Both the position numbers and the translations under genes were made by a program. This document shows, piece by piece, positions 26,886-36,969 of a stretch of 64,000 nucleotides of DNA. The DNA lies in NCBI GenBank assembly GCA_017465475.1, contig JAFTWC010000035.1:1-64000 (forward strand), written 5' to 3'. The notes below the pieces were generated by a model. That model had not been told where the DNA came from and did not search any database. It saw nothing but the letters and a program-made list of their open reading frames with translations. Source of the stretch: Lachnospiraceae bacterium. Lineage in GTDB: Bacteria > Bacillota > Clostridia > Lachnospirales > Lachnospiraceae. The number at the start of each line of letters is the position of its first letter. The stretch's first letter is position 1.

Positions 26886-29714
26886 TTGTTTTATGTTATC
26901 TTCACAAAATTAAAAGAATGGCTTTCATCCCGTATGGTCCCGATTGCAATGTTTTATATTGCACTGGCCGGCATCTTGATTTTTCAGATGTATCGTATCC
27001 AAATTTTGGATGCGGAGCAAGTAGTTGAAGAGGAGCAGTATAAACAGACAAGAGAACGTCTTACAGATAGTACAAGAGGAATGATTTATGACAGAAACGG
27101 AAGAGTGTTGGCCTATAATGAGCTTTCTTATTCCGTAATTCTGGAAGATAGTCCGGAATTAAATACCAATGATAAGAAAAATGCCATGTTATATCGGTTG
27201 ATTCGGATATTGGAAAGAGAAGATGTGGCACTTGAGCCGGAGTTTTTTATTCAACAGGATGAATCGGGAATTTTACAGTATACGGTGGAGGGAACCGCAC
27301 GACTTCGTTTTATAAAAAATGCGTTAGGAAAACAGTCTATTGATAATCTTACCGAGGAAGAGCGTGAAATGACTGCTGAGGAATTATTTGCGCTGTTACG
27401 GTACGGAGATTTGAAGTTTGGCTCCATGTACGGTATTTCGGATGAATATGAATTGGAAGATGCGCTTCAGATTATGTCGGTTCGATATGCCATATTTACG
27501 TTATGGCCGAAATATTCCCAAATCACGTTAGCTACAGGTGTATCGGACACGTTAATTGCAGCAATAAAAGAAAACAGCTCAGATCTTCCGGGTATTTCTG
27601 TTGTAATGAAGACAAAACGAGTTTACAATTACAGCGAATATTTCGCACATATTATCGGTTATACGGGAAAAATCTCAGAGGAAGAACTGGAATTGTATAA
27701 TGCGGAAGAAGATGTTTTTTCCGCAACGGATGTAATCGGAAAGACCGGCATTGAAAAGTCCTTTGAAGATATTTTAAATGGCGAAAAAGGGATAGAGAAG
27801 CTGACCCTTGACGGAAATTACCGTATTGTGAATACGGAAGTGTTGTCGGAACCGCAAGCCGGAAACAACATATATCTTACCATTGATGCAGAGATGCAGA
27901 AAGCCTATTATCATTTGGTTGAGAAGGAACTGGCAAAGATTTTATTGGAACAGATAACGGATCAATTAGACTATGGAACCAAAGGAGAGTCGGCAGATGA
28001 TATTTTGATTCCGGTGTATGAAGTATATGATGCATTATTTTCCAATAATGTTTTAGATGTAAGCCGTATTTTTGATAATACACCGCCGGAGGATGCTTCT
28101 GAAAACGAGTTAAAGGTTTACCAGAAGTATCAGGATAAGTTTCGGGTTGTAATGGACCGTTTGATGAAATATCTTGCTTACGGAAGTACATCCACGAATG
28201 CTAAGATGTCTGAGGAAATGGCAGAGTACATGGACTATATCTATACAAAGTTGACCTCGGCGAGTGTAGGAATTTTACCGATAGCCAATATTGATAAGTC
28301 TTCTTTGTACTACACAGAATATAAGAATGACAAAATCAGTTTAAGTGAATTCCTGATTTATGCGATCAATCAAAACTGGGTAGATTTAAACAAACTGGGA
28401 ATTGAAAATTACTATGTTACCGATGAAATATATGATATTCTGACGGATAAAATTTTCGAGATGTTACAGGAAGATGCGATTTTTGCGAAAAAGTTACTTC
28501 GAAATATGATTTTCCAAAAAGAGTTATCGGGGAAAGAAGTTTGTTTGCTTTTGTTTGATCAATCGGTAATTAAGAAAAATGAAAAGGATTATGATGCGTT
28601 AAGTCGAGGAAGAATTTCCGCATATGATTTTATACGTGAAAAGATTGAAAAAATAGAAATTACGCCTGCGCAGTTGGCGTTGGAACCGTGTGGAGCATCC
28701 GTTATTGTAACAGATGTGAATAACGGCGATGTTCTTGCAATGGTAACGTATCCGAGTTATGATAATAATAAACTGGCCAATAAGATTGACTGGGATTATT
28801 ATTCCAAGCTTTTGGCGGACAAGTCTAATCCGTTGTCCAGTCGTGTTACTAATTCCAAAACAACGACCGGTTCTACATTTAAAATGATTACCAGTTTTGC
28901 GGGATATGGTGAAAACAAGCTTGGACTTTATGAGAAAATTGATGACTTGGGTGAATTTACAAAGGTTGATCCGTCACCAAAGTGCTGGTATTATCCGAGA
29001 AACCATGGTAAAATAGATGTATCCAGGGCAATTTATCATTCTTGTAACTATTTCTATTTTGAGGTAGGTTACAGATTAGCAGAGGATTATGCCGGGAAGT
29101 ACAGTGACTCCCGCGGTATTGAAAAACTTCAAAAATATGCAGAGAAGTTTGGCTTGGGAGCAAAATCCGGTATTGAAGTATCGGAGCTTGAACCACAGAT
29201 AGCAACAAAGGATGCGGTTCGTGCAGCAATCGGGTATTATCACAGTTTCACCCCGTCTCAAATTGCACGTTATGCAACAACACTTGCAAATAACGGAAAT
29301 TGCTACAACCTTACCTTGGTGGACCGCATTATGGATACCAAGGAACAATTGGTATTAGACAATGCGGCAACGTTATACAACAAGATCACCGAGTTTACGG
29401 ATGCAGAATGGGATATGGTACAAAAAGGAATGTATCTCGTGCTAAACAGTAGCGATTCAGCAGGGCGTCAGTATGCACAACTTGGTGTGAAAGCAGCCGG
29501 AAAGTCCGGTACGGCACAGGTTTCTGATACGAAACCAAGTCATGTTTTATTTGTTTCCTATGCGCCGTATGAGAAACCGGAAATATCGGTTACTGTTGTA
29601 ATTCCGAACGGTTACGATTCGGGAAATGCGGTGGATTGCGGATATGTCGTGTATGATTATTATTATCATTCCGACACGTATGATGAAGATTACAACAAAA
29701 TTACCGAGAATTAA
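26886..29714 (+). CDS. mrdA: Penicillin-binding protein 2 (elongasome transpeptidase)
   Basis: This transpeptidase cross-links peptidoglycan with RodA during elongation. The TTG start at 26886 follows aaggaggat. The 942-residue protein has one N-terminal membrane segment and the SxxK motif S663-T-F-K666. It also has the SxN motif S719-C-N721 and K873-S-G-T. Typical PBP2 is about 600-700 residues. The extra length lies mainly between about residues 350 and 590, before the transpeptidase domain. Confidence 0.9.
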   Translation: MFYVIFTKLKEWLSSRMVPIAMFYIALAGILIFQMYRIQILDAEQVVEEEQYKQTRERLTDSTRGMIYDRNGRVLAYNELSYSVILEDSPELNTNDKKNAMLYRLIRILEREDVALEPEFFIQQDESGILQYTVEGTARLRFIKNALGKQSIDNLTEEEREMTAEELFALLRYGDLKFGSMYGISDEYELEDALQIMSVRYAIFTLWPKYSQITLATGVSDTLIAAIKENSSDLPGISVVMKTKRVYNYSEYFAHIIGYTGKISEEELELYNAEEDVFSATDVIGKTGIEKSFEDILNGEKGIEKLTLDGNYRIVNTEVLSEPQAGNNIYLTIDAEMQKAYYHLVEKELAKILLEQITDQLDYGTKGESADDILIPVYEVYDALFSNNVLDVSRIFDNTPPEDASENELKVYQKYQDKFRVVMDRLMKYLAYGSTSTNAKMSEEMAEYMDYIYTKLTSASVGILPIANIDKSSLYYTEYKNDKISLSEFLIYAINQNWVDLNKLGIENYYVTDEIYDILTDKIFEMLQEDAIFAKKLLRNMIFQKELSGKEVCLLLFDQSVIKKNEKDYDALSRGRISAYDFIREKIEKIEITPAQLALEPCGASVIVTDVNNGDVLAMVTYPSYDNNKLANKIDWDYYSKLLADKSNPLSSRVTNSKTTTGSTFKMITSFAGYGENKLGLYEKIDDLGEFTKVDPSPKCWYYPRNHGKIDVSRAIYHSCNYFYFEVGYRLAEDYAGKYSDSRGIEKLQKYAEKFGLGAKSGIEVSELEPQIATKDAVRAAIGYYHSFTPSQIARYATTLANNGNCYNLTLVDRIMDTKEQLVLDNAATLYNKITEFTDAEWDMVQKGMYLVLNSSDSAGRQYAQLGVKAAGKSGTAQVSDTKPSHVLFVSYAPYEKPEISVTVVIPNGYDSGNAVDCGYVVYDYYYHSDTYDEDYNKITEN

Positions 29715-29729
29715 ATAAAGGAGGGACTT

Positions 29730-30416
29730 ATGAGTAATGCAGTGGTGATTAAGGGAACCACCTACGGTTTTTCCGTTTATATTGCCGAAGATGCGGATTT
29801 TCAAACGATTTCGGAAGAAATAAAGGAGAAATTTAAAGAATCGGCTAAGTTTTTCGGCAATGCAAAAATGGCGATTTCTTTTGAAGGAAAACAGTTGACG
29901 GATGAGGAGCAAAGGATGTTGCTTGATGTAATTGCACAACATTCCGATGTACATATCGTGTGTGTAATTGAGAAAAACAGTGAAACAGAAGAGCTTCACA
30001 GACGTTCTCTGGAAGATCGTTTACAGGAAATTGATAGTTCTAACGGTCAGTTTTATAAAGGGAATTTACGTTCCGGTCAGGTCCTTGATACCGAAACCAG
30101 TATTATTATTGTCGGAGATGTAAATCAGGGAGCTACTGTTACATCAAAGGGAAATATTATTGTATTAGGTGCTTTGTATGGGAATGTTTATGCAGGTGCA
30201 GGTGGTAATGAAAACGCTTTTGTTCTTGCATTGGAACTTGACCCGGTACAAATCAGAATTGCAGACACTATCGCTAGAGCACCGGATAAAGTAGGGAAAA
30301 TGCTTTGGAAAAGGGAGAAAGAAAAAACAAAGGAACCGAAGATTGCATTTCGGTCGGGGGAAAATATATTTATTGAACCGGTTTCCAAAACGGTTTTAAA
30401 TGATATAAAATTATAA
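29730..30416 (+). CDS. minC: Septum site-determining protein MinC
   Basis: MinC blocks FtsZ ring formation away from mid-cell. The 228-residue protein has an N-terminal MinC domain (KGTTYGFSVYI). The C-terminal beta-helix has LRSGQVLDTETSIIIVGDVN and GNIIVLGALYGNVYAGAGG, the MinD-binding region. The RBS is aaaggagg. Confidence 0.93.
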   Translation: MSNAVVIKGTTYGFSVYIAEDADFQTISEEIKEKFKESAKFFGNAKMAISFEGKQLTDEEQRMLLDVIAQHSDVHIVCVIEKNSETEELHRRSLEDRLQEIDSSNGQFYKGNLRSGQVLDTETSIIIVGDVNQGATVTSKGNIIVLGALYGNVYAGAGGNENAFVLALELDPVQIRIADTIARAPDKVGKMLWKREKEKTKEPKIAFRSGENIFIEPVSKTVLNDIKL

Positions 30417-30436
30417 TTATCGGAGGATATGAACGA

Positions 30437-31219
30437 ATGGGCGAAGTAATCGTAGTAACATCAGGAAAAGGCGGTGTCGGTAAGACTACCACTACGGCTA
30501 ACGTAGGAACCGGCCTTGCAAAGTTGGAAAAGAAAGTAGTATTAATTGATACTGATATCGGACTCAGAAATCTGGATGTAGTTATGGGACTTGAAAATCG
30601 TATTGTTTACAATCTTGTAGATGTAATTGAAGGGTCCTTTAAAATCAATCAGGCATTTATTAAAGTAAAAGGGTATAACAATTTTTATCTTCTTCCGTCG
30701 GCACAGACCCGTGATAAGACGGCAATTACCCCGGAGCAGATGAAAAAGCTTACCGATCAGTTAAAGGAAGAGTTTGACTATGTAATCATTGACTGCCCGG
30801 CAGGTATTGAGCAGGGATTCCATAATGCAATTGCAGGTGCGGACCGTGCCCTTGTGGTTACCACGCCTGAAGTTTCTGCAGTACGTGATGCAGACCGTAT
30901 TATCGGACTTTTAGAAGCAAATGAGATTAAGCAGACCCATCTCATTGTAAACCGTTTACGTATGGATATGGTAAAGCGTGGCGATATGATGTCCAGTGAA
31001 GATGTTGTAGAAATTCTTGCAATTCCGTTAATCGGTGTTGTGCCGGATGATGAGAACATAGTTATTTCTACTAACCAGGGCGCTCCGCTTGTAGGAAATA
31101 ACACCATGGCAGGCAAAGCGTACATGAACATTTGTAAACGAGTTGACGGTGAAGAGGTTCCGTTCCTTGATTTAGCAGGTAAGGGCGGTTTGTTCAGTCG
31201 TCTTTTCAAGAAAAACTAA
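30437..31219 (+). CDS. minD: Septum site-determining ATPase MinD
   Basis: This 260-residue deviant-Walker ATPase has GKGGVGKTT at about residues 10-18 and the switch regions DTDIGLRNLD and IIDCPAG. The C-terminal amphipathic membrane-targeting helix is LFSRLFKKN. It recruits MinC to the membrane and cycles with MinE. Confidence 0.96.
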   Translation: MGEVIVVTSGKGGVGKTTTTANVGTGLAKLEKKVVLIDTDIGLRNLDVVMGLENRIVYNLVDVIEGSFKINQAFIKVKGYNNFYLLPSAQTRDKTAITPEQMKKLTDQLKEEFDYVIIDCPAGIEQGFHNAIAGADRALVVTTPEVSAVRDADRIIGLLEANEIKQTHLIVNRLRMDMVKRGDMMSSEDVVEILAIPLIGVVPDDENIVISTNQGAPLVGNNTMAGKAYMNICKRVDGEEVPFLDLAGKGGLFSRLFKKN

Positions 31220-31232
31220 CGGAGGGTTACGT

Positions 31233-31508
31233 ATGAGTTTATTTGATTTTTTCGGTAGAAATAAATCTTCGGGTTCTGTGGCAAAAGATCGTTTAAAGTT
31301 GGTGTTGGTATCTGATCGTGCCGGTTGCTCTCCTGAAGTGATGGAACAGATGAAGAACGATATTATAGCAGTAATTTCCAAGTATATTGAAATTGATATG
31401 CAGGGTCTGGATATTCAGATTAAGCAGACCCAGTCGGATTCCGATAATGGTACGGTTCCGGCAATTTTTGCAAATATTCCGATTAAGGATATGCGCTCAA
31501 AGAATTAA
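31233..31508 (+). CDS. minE: Cell division topological specificity factor MinE
   Basis: This 91-residue protein has the N-terminal membrane/MinD-binding segment (MSLFDFFGR), the contact helix KDRLKLVLVSDRAGCSPE and the C-terminal dimer domain. A full MinCDE set with MinE suggests an oscillating Min system, unlike the Bacillus MinCD-DivIVA type. However, DivIVA is also encoded nearby, at 37733. Confidence 0.93.
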   Translation: MSLFDFFGRNKSSGSVAKDRLKLVLVSDRAGCSPEVMEQMKNDIIAVISKYIEIDMQGLDIQIKQTQSDSDNGTVPAIFANIPIKDMRSKN

Positions 31509-31519
31509 GAGGGTGTTTC

Positions 31520-32710
31520 ATGTTTAAAATATGGGAACGGTATGATTTAAAAAAGTACCGCTGGTTGATATTGCTTTTGATAGCAGTGCTCTGCACGGCC
31601 GGGATTTATGTTCTCGGTATCGTGCAGGGTGAAGAAGAAATTGATATGGTTCCGAGACAGATTAAAGGGTTAATCGGAGGTGTATTTCTGGCCATGTTTG
31701 TGTCGCTTTTCGATTATCACTTTGTGTGTAAGTTTGCAGGGTTAATGTACATCGTCAATTTTGCTTTACTTTTCGTAGTAAAGTATGTAGATTACTTTAA
31801 TATTATGCGAGGCGGTGTAAATCGTTGGATCGGTATTCCGAACGGAGAGCATCCGATTGTGGAATTACAGGTATCCGAGCTTACAAAAGTTATCCTTGTA
31901 ATTTGTCTTGCAACTCTTTTTGACCGATTGATGGATCGCATGAAGCAAGGTTGGGTATTGTTGCTGGCGGTGATTATGTTAGCACTTCCTGTAGGACTGG
32001 TATTTTTACAACCTGATTTGTCCACTACGATAGTTATTTGTGTCAGTCTGGTGGTAGTTATTTTTGCATCCGGAATTACGTACAAAATATTGCTGCCGAT
32101 TGTAGCTGTGGCAGTGCCTGTGGCCTGTGGCTTGTTTTGGTATGTACAACAGGATTTCCAGGTATTATTATCAGAAACCCAGCAAGACAGAATTCTTTCG
32201 GTGTTGCATCCGGAAAACCATGCTGACACATTGTGGCAACAGGAGTATTCGATTTCTGCAATTGCCTCCGGTGGTTTGACCGGAAAAGTTTTTTTCGGCG
32301 AAGGAACATTAGGAGCAAAAAATATTCCGGTTATTGAAAGTGACTTTATTTTTGCCGGTATGGCGGAAGCGTTTGGTTTTTTAGGATCTTGCGGAATTAT
32401 ACTTGCGATTTTCTTTATTTCTTTTCAGTGCTTTTTGATTGCCAAAAATGCACCGGATTATTTGGGAAGGTTATTAGCAATCGGAATCGGTACAACATAT
32501 ATTTTTCAGGCGTTCGTTAACATCGGTGTGGTTACTATGCTGTTGCCGAATACCGGAATTCCGCTTCCGTTTGTAAGTTACGGACTAAGTTCATTGATGT
32601 GTAACATGATAGGTATTGGAATTGTTTTAAACATCGGTATTTCAAAGAAGAAAGAGAAAAATCCAATGGATATAGATTTTTCAATGATACCGAAGAAGGG
32701 GGAACTATGA
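31520..32710 (+). CDS. rodA: RodA-type SEDS glycosyltransferase
   Basis: This 396-residue polytopic protein has about ten membrane segments. Its SEDS motifs include [28 protein letters not shown] and PLPFVSYG. RodA polymerises glycan strands with PBP2. Its four-base overlap with mgsA couples the two genes. Confidence 0.93.
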   Translation: MFKIWERYDLKKYRWLILLLIAVLCTAGIYVLGIVQGEEEIDMVPRQIKGLIGGVFLAMFVSLFDYHFVCKFAGLMYIVNFALLFVVKYVDYFNIMRGGVNRWIGIPNGEHPIVELQVSELTKVILVICLATLFDRLMDRMKQGWVLLLAVIMLALPVGLVFLQPDLSTTIVICVSLVVVIFASGITYKILLPIVAVAVPVACGLFWYVQQDFQVLLSETQQDRILSVLHPENHADTLWQQEYSISAIASGGLTGKVFFGEGTLGAKNIPVIESDFIFAGMAEAFGFLGSCGIILAIFFISFQCFLIAKNAPDYLGRLLAIGIGTTYIFQAFVNIGVVTMLLPNTGIPLPFVSYGLSSLMCNMIGIGIVLNIGISKKKEKNPMDIDFSMIPKKGEL

Positions 32711-33105
32711 ATATTGGGTTGATTGCACATGATGCAAAGAAAAAATTGATGCAGAACTTTTGTATTGCTTACAAAGGAATTTTAAGTCATCATACTTTGT
32801 ATGCAACCGGTACAACCGGAAGGTTGATTGAGGAAGCAGCGAACCTTTCTGTTCATAAGTATCTTGCAGGTCCGCTTGGTGGTGAGCAGCAAATGGGTTC
32901 ACAGATTGAACATAATGAAATTGATATGGTGATTTTTCTGCGCGACCCGCTAACGCCGAAATCGCATGAACCTGATGTAAATAATGTGGTAATGTTGTGT
33001 GACACACATAATATTCCTTTAGCCACCAATGTTGCTACTGCAGAGCTTCTTGTGAAAGGACTGGAACGTGGTGATTTGGATTGGAGAGATCTTTATAAGA
33101 ACTAG
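32707..33105 (+). CDS. mgsA: Methylglyoxal synthase
   Basis: This enzyme converts dihydroxyacetone phosphate to methylglyoxal. The 132-residue protein has [22 protein letters not shown] and the phosphate-binding [11 protein letters not shown]. The catalytic Asp region is FLRDPLTPK, and [11 protein letters not shown] follows. Its place behind rodA is common in Clostridia. Confidence 0.95.
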   Translation: MNIGLIAHDAKKKLMQNFCIAYKGILSHHTLYATGTTGRLIEEAANLSVHKYLAGPLGGEQQMGSQIEHNEIDMVIFLRDPLTPKSHEPDVNNVVMLCDTHNIPLATNVATAELLVKGLERGDLDWRDLYKN

Positions 33106-33128
33106 GAAGAAAAGGATGTGAGTAAAGA

Positions 33129-34118
33129 ATGCAAAAACATAAAAAAGGAATTGCACTTTTGGCATTGTTTGCTCTTACTTTATCCGGATGCGGAATTTCT
33201 TCGAATTCGATACAGGAGATTCCGCTTTCCTATACCGGTTCCAAGTCATTTGAGTACTATGATGTCGGAAATGACAGAAATGCAGATTTTTTGTCCGGAA
33301 GAGCGTCAGAAGTGTGTATTCCGTCTGTTATGGAAAAAGAAGAAATAAGTGATAGTTCCGAAGATTTTTACTCGGGTTTGTATCGAATTAATGACAGAAC
33401 CGTATTGCAGGAATACCGGGTTTTAGAGAAAATATATCCGGCCAGCACAACAAAACTTTTGACTACGTTGGTGGCATTAAAACATTGTAACTTAAGCGAA
33501 TCGGTTACGTTTAGTTATGATGCATCACATATTGATGTTTACGGAGCAACGTTATGCGGTTTTGAAGAAGGCGATACGGTAATGCTGGGAGACTTACTGG
33601 CTGCGTTTTTAATTTGTAGCGGGAATGATGCCGGTATAGCGATTGCAGAGCATGTTTCAGGTTCTGTAGAAGCGTTTGTGACTCTTATGAATGAGGAAGC
33701 CCATAAGTTGGGTGCGGTGGATACACATTTTATGAATCCTCATGGAATGCATAATAAAGAGCATTATACAACACCATATGATATTTATATTATTTTCAAT
33801 GAATTGATACATTATAATACGTTCTTATCAATTATTTCTATGAAATCCTGTGTTGTCAATTATGTAAACAGTGCCGGAGAACAAAAACAAAAGACGTTTG
33901 AAAGTACGAATCAATTTATTACAGGAGATGTAGAAGTTCCGGAAGGAATTGAACTTATCGGAGGAAAAACAGGAACCACTTATGCAGCCGGATGTTGCCT
34001 AACACTTTATTTTAAAGATGCAAAAGGGAATGCCTATATTGCAGAGGTATTTCATATGCCGGATTATAAAGCGCTTTATCAAAAAATGTCAGAGCTGATG
34101 AAAATGGTACTATCATAA
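33129..34118 (+). CDS. D-alanyl-D-alanine carboxypeptidase lipoprotein (S11)
   Basis: This 329-residue protein starts with a lipoprotein signal peptide with lipobox LSGC at about residue 20, so it is probably membrane-anchored. The serine-peptidase motifs are present: SxxK in PASTTKLL, SGN in CSGNDAG and KTG in GGKTGTT. It trims D-Ala from peptidoglycan stems. It fits the envelope block and lies downstream of mgsA. Confidence 0.9.
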   Translation: MQKHKKGIALLALFALTLSGCGISSNSIQEIPLSYTGSKSFEYYDVGNDRNADFLSGRASEVCIPSVMEKEEISDSSEDFYSGLYRINDRTVLQEYRVLEKIYPASTTKLLTTLVALKHCNLSESVTFSYDASHIDVYGATLCGFEEGDTVMLGDLLAAFLICSGNDAGIAIAEHVSGSVEAFVTLMNEEAHKLGAVDTHFMNPHGMHNKEHYTTPYDIYIIFNELIHYNTFLSIISMKSCVVNYVNSAGEQKQKTFESTNQFITGDVEVPEGIELIGGKTGTTYAAGCCLTLYFKDAKGNAYIAEVFHMPDYKALYQKMSELMKMVLS

Positions 34119-34128
34119 AGAATACAAA

Positions 34129-34170
34129 GGAAAAGGCCCGGTACAGTTTTTTTGCGCCGGGGCTTTTAAC
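34129..34170 (+). terminator. Likely terminator after the carboxypeptidase gene
   Basis: aaaggcccgg and ccggggcttt pair with one mismatch around a T-rich loop and are followed by ttaac. The imperfect stem and short T-tract make this moderate evidence. Confidence 0.5.
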
Positions 34171-34203
34171 ACGTAAACTTGGAAGATACGGGAGGTTTTA
34201 GGT

Positions 34204-35616
34204 ATGGCAAAGGATCGAAAGGTAATTAAATTTCGGACCAGAAGAGAAGTAAATATCGGATTGGTAATTGCCTTTGGTGTACTTATCCTATTAATTATAA
34301 ATATATATCGGTATGCTACAACGCCGCATTTGTCTCTATATGAAGTGCAGGAGGGAAGTGCAGGAAAAGAAGAGGCTGCAATTGCAATGATTTTGCGCGA
34401 AGAAACGGTGTATCGTACGGAGCATGCAGGGTATTTGAATTATTATTACAGAGAGGGTGCAAGAGTTACAAAAAATGCAAATATATATTCTGTCAATGAT
34501 TCATCAGAGTTGCAAGATATTTTAAACTTAAATGAAGAAACGTCTGCGTTAACCCCAAATGACTTGAATCGTTTGAAGGGAAGCATTCGGTCTTTTTATG
34601 CCGATTATTCAGATACGATGTTTTCTGAGTGTTATACATTACGGGAAGAGTTTTTATCTGACTATTTGCGATATCGTGACGTGTCGGTGCTGGATGTTTT
34701 GGCAGATAAGCAGACAACGGGAAAATCATTTTTGACGGTACAAGCACCACAAAGCGGAGTTGTTTCTTATTTTTCCGACCTGTATGATGGATATACGAAA
34801 GAAATGCTTACGGGAGAGGAGTTTTTAGAAGAAAAACGTACAGTACCGGAATATCGGAAACAGACAGGTCTTTCTGCCATTGATAATTTTGCTTATAAGT
34901 TGATTACAAAAGAAAACTGGCAAATGGTGATTCAAGTATCGGAAGAAGGATTGAAACGAATTCGTACAGAAGGAGAAACGGTATGTTTCAAAATCAGCGG
35001 AGATTCTGTCTTGTACGAAAAGGACTATGAAGAATTGCATATCGGCGGAGAAACATATTTATTGGTAGAAATGGACCGATACGGTGCTGATTATATCAGT
35101 GAACGTTTTGTAGATGTTACATTATTTTTATCAGCAAAAGAAGGTTTAAAAATCCCGGAAACTTCCATTTTGGAAAAGGAATTATATCAGATACCGGAAC
35201 GTTTTGTAATGCAAGGCGGCGGCGAAGAGGATGTTGTAGGTGTCAGCCTGGAACGTTATGATGCGGAATCAGGAGAAATTCGTCCGGATTTTCAACCGAT
35301 TACTCCGTTATTTTATGAAAATGGCTATTATTATGTTTCTAAGGATGATATAGATTCGGATCAGTATATTAATTCGGCGGGGTTGACGTCAGAACCTGAA
35401 CGTGCAATGTTGTATTCATTTTTAACACGTATGGAAGGTGTTTATAACATGAATAAAGGCTATGCGGTGTTTCGTCGAATTGAACGCATTACCGATATAG
35501 AGGATTATGTGCTGGTTCGTGCAGGATTGGCAGGCGGAGTGTCTTTGTATGATCATATTGTGCTGGACGTTTCTGCGGTGACAAAAGATATTATTTTAAT
35601 TGAAGGAGAATCATAA
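34204..35616 (+). CDS. HlyD/adaptor-like membrane protein
   Basis: This 470-residue protein has one N-terminal membrane segment (about residues 18-38) and a large extracytoplasmic region with an HlyD-like architecture. The segment REETVYRTEHAGYLNYYYREGARV resembles a lipoyl-like hairpin. Such proteins regularly precede yggS-sepF-divIVA in Lachnospiraceae. The transport partner is not visible here, so the role is unclear. One base separates it from yggS. Confidence 0.7.
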   Translation: MAKDRKVIKFRTRREVNIGLVIAFGVLILLIINIYRYATTPHLSLYEVQEGSAGKEEAAIAMILREETVYRTEHAGYLNYYYREGARVTKNANIYSVNDSSELQDILNLNEETSALTPNDLNRLKGSIRSFYADYSDTMFSECYTLREEFLSDYLRYRDVSVLDVLADKQTTGKSFLTVQAPQSGVVSYFSDLYDGYTKEMLTGEEFLEEKRTVPEYRKQTGLSAIDNFAYKLITKENWQMVIQVSEEGLKRIRTEGETVCFKISGDSVLYEKDYEELHIGGETYLLVEMDRYGADYISERFVDVTLFLSAKEGLKIPETSILEKELYQIPERFVMQGGGEEDVVGVSLERYDAESGEIRPDFQPITPLFYENGYYYVSKDDIDSDQYINSAGLTSEPERAMLYSFLTRMEGVYNMNKGYAVFRRIERITDIEDYVLVRAGLAGGVSLYDHIVLDVSAVTKDIILIEGES

Positions 35617-36330
35617 ATGCAGGAAACATTGACAATAAAAGAAGCAATCAATGATGTTTCACAAAGGATTATGTCAGCTTGTAAAAAAGTTGGAAGAAAT
35701 CCTGATGAGGTGACGTTAATTGCGGTAAGCAAAACCATGCCGGTGGAGGCAATTAGGGAGGCTATGGCATGCGGTGTGATTGAGTTTGGAGAAAATCGTC
35801 CGCAAGAGTTACGTGATAAGCAGGCAGTGATTACAGAACCATTACATTGGCATATGATTGGGTCCTTGCAAACGAATAAACTGAAATATGTAATCGGAAA
35901 AACTGTTTTAATTCATTCTGTAGATTCTTTTTCGCTGGCACAGGCAATAGAAGAAGTATCTGCAAAAAAAGAATTGGTTACGGAGATATTATTGGAAATA
36001 AATGTAGCAGGAGAGGCTACAAAACATGGAATTTCGCCGGAAGAGGCAGAAATTCTGATACGAGAGATTGCACGGTTGCCACATGTTAAAATTCGAGGTT
36101 TGATGACAGTTGCACCGTACACGGAAAATGCAGAAGAAAATCGTATTTATTTTAAGAAAATGAAGCAATTAATGGTTGACATCAATTCTAAAAACATTGA
36201 TAATGTATATATGGACATATTGTCTATGGGAATGACCGGTGATTATGAAGTTGCGGTAGAAGAAGGAGCGACATTGGTTCGTGTAGGCACCGGAATTTTT
36301 GGACATCGTGTTTATTTGCCAAAGGAATAA
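35617..36330 (+). CDS. yggS: YggS-family PLP homeostasis protein
   Basis: This 237-residue PLP-binding TIM-barrel protein has the Lys in LIAVSKTMPVEAI and FGENRPQEL. Further motifs are WHMIGSLQTNK and LSMGMTGDYEVAVEEG. It controls pools of pyridoxal phosphate. It is next to sepF, as in many Gram-positive division clusters. Confidence 0.95.
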   Translation: MQETLTIKEAINDVSQRIMSACKKVGRNPDEVTLIAVSKTMPVEAIREAMACGVIEFGENRPQELRDKQAVITEPLHWHMIGSLQTNKLKYVIGKTVLIHSVDSFSLAQAIEEVSAKKELVTEILLEINVAGEATKHGISPEEAEILIREIARLPHVKIRGLMTVAPYTENAEENRIYFKKMKQLMVDINSKNIDNVYMDILSMGMTGDYEVAVEEGATLVRVGTGIFGHRVYLPKE

Positions 36331-36344
36331 AAGGAGATGTATCT

Positions 36345-36965
36345 ATGGGTAATTTTTTTGAACGCATTTTAAACAAAATGAGTGTAACGGATGAAGACGA
36401 CTTTGACGATTTCGATGATTTTGACTCGGAAGTATCTTATCGTAAAGAAAAGAAAAAGGTAGAAAGTCCGGTACAAGAGGCGGTAACGGAAGATGTATCT
36501 TCTTTCCGTAAAGAAACTACCCGTGTAACTCCGGTTACTAACAAAGTGTCAAAACCACAGAAGATTTACGAAGAAGATAAGTTTGATTATGACTATTCCG
36601 AAACGAAAAAGGAACGCGTACAACGCGCACCGGCTGCAGGTAGAGTTGTACCGCTTCGTTCTGCAACGACTTCCAGATCTTTGGAAGTAAGTATCATGAA
36701 ACCGACTCGCTTTGATGATTCTCAGGATATTTGTGATATGTTGGTGGCTGAACGTGCAACGGTAGTCAATTTGGAAGGAATCGATTTGGCATTGGCTCAG
36801 CGCATTATGGATTTTATTTCCGGTGCGGTATATTCTTTAAACGGAAAGATTCATCAGATTTCCAGTTTGATATTTATTATTTCGCCGGAAAATGTCGATA
36901 TTTCAGGGGATTATCTATCTTATGTTGAGCAAAACGGTTTTGAAGTTCCTACGTTAAATCAATAG
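36345..36965 (+). CDS. sepF: Cell division protein SepF
   Basis: This 206-residue protein has an N-terminal amphipathic helix (FFERILNKM) that binds the membrane, an acidic low-complexity linker, and the C-terminal SepF domain (MKPTRFDDSQDICDMLVAER, VNLEGIDLALAQRIMDFISG). SepF anchors FtsZ to the membrane. Confidence 0.95.
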   Translation: MGNFFERILNKMSVTDEDDFDDFDDFDSEVSYRKEKKKVESPVQEAVTEDVSSFRKETTRVTPVTNKVSKPQKIYEEDKFDYDYSETKKERVQRAPAAGRVVPLRSATTSRSLEVSIMKPTRFDDSQDICDMLVAERATVVNLEGIDLALAQRIMDFISGAVYSLNGKIHQISSLIFIISPENVDISGDYLSYVEQNGFEVPTLNQ

Positions 36966-36969
36966 GCAA

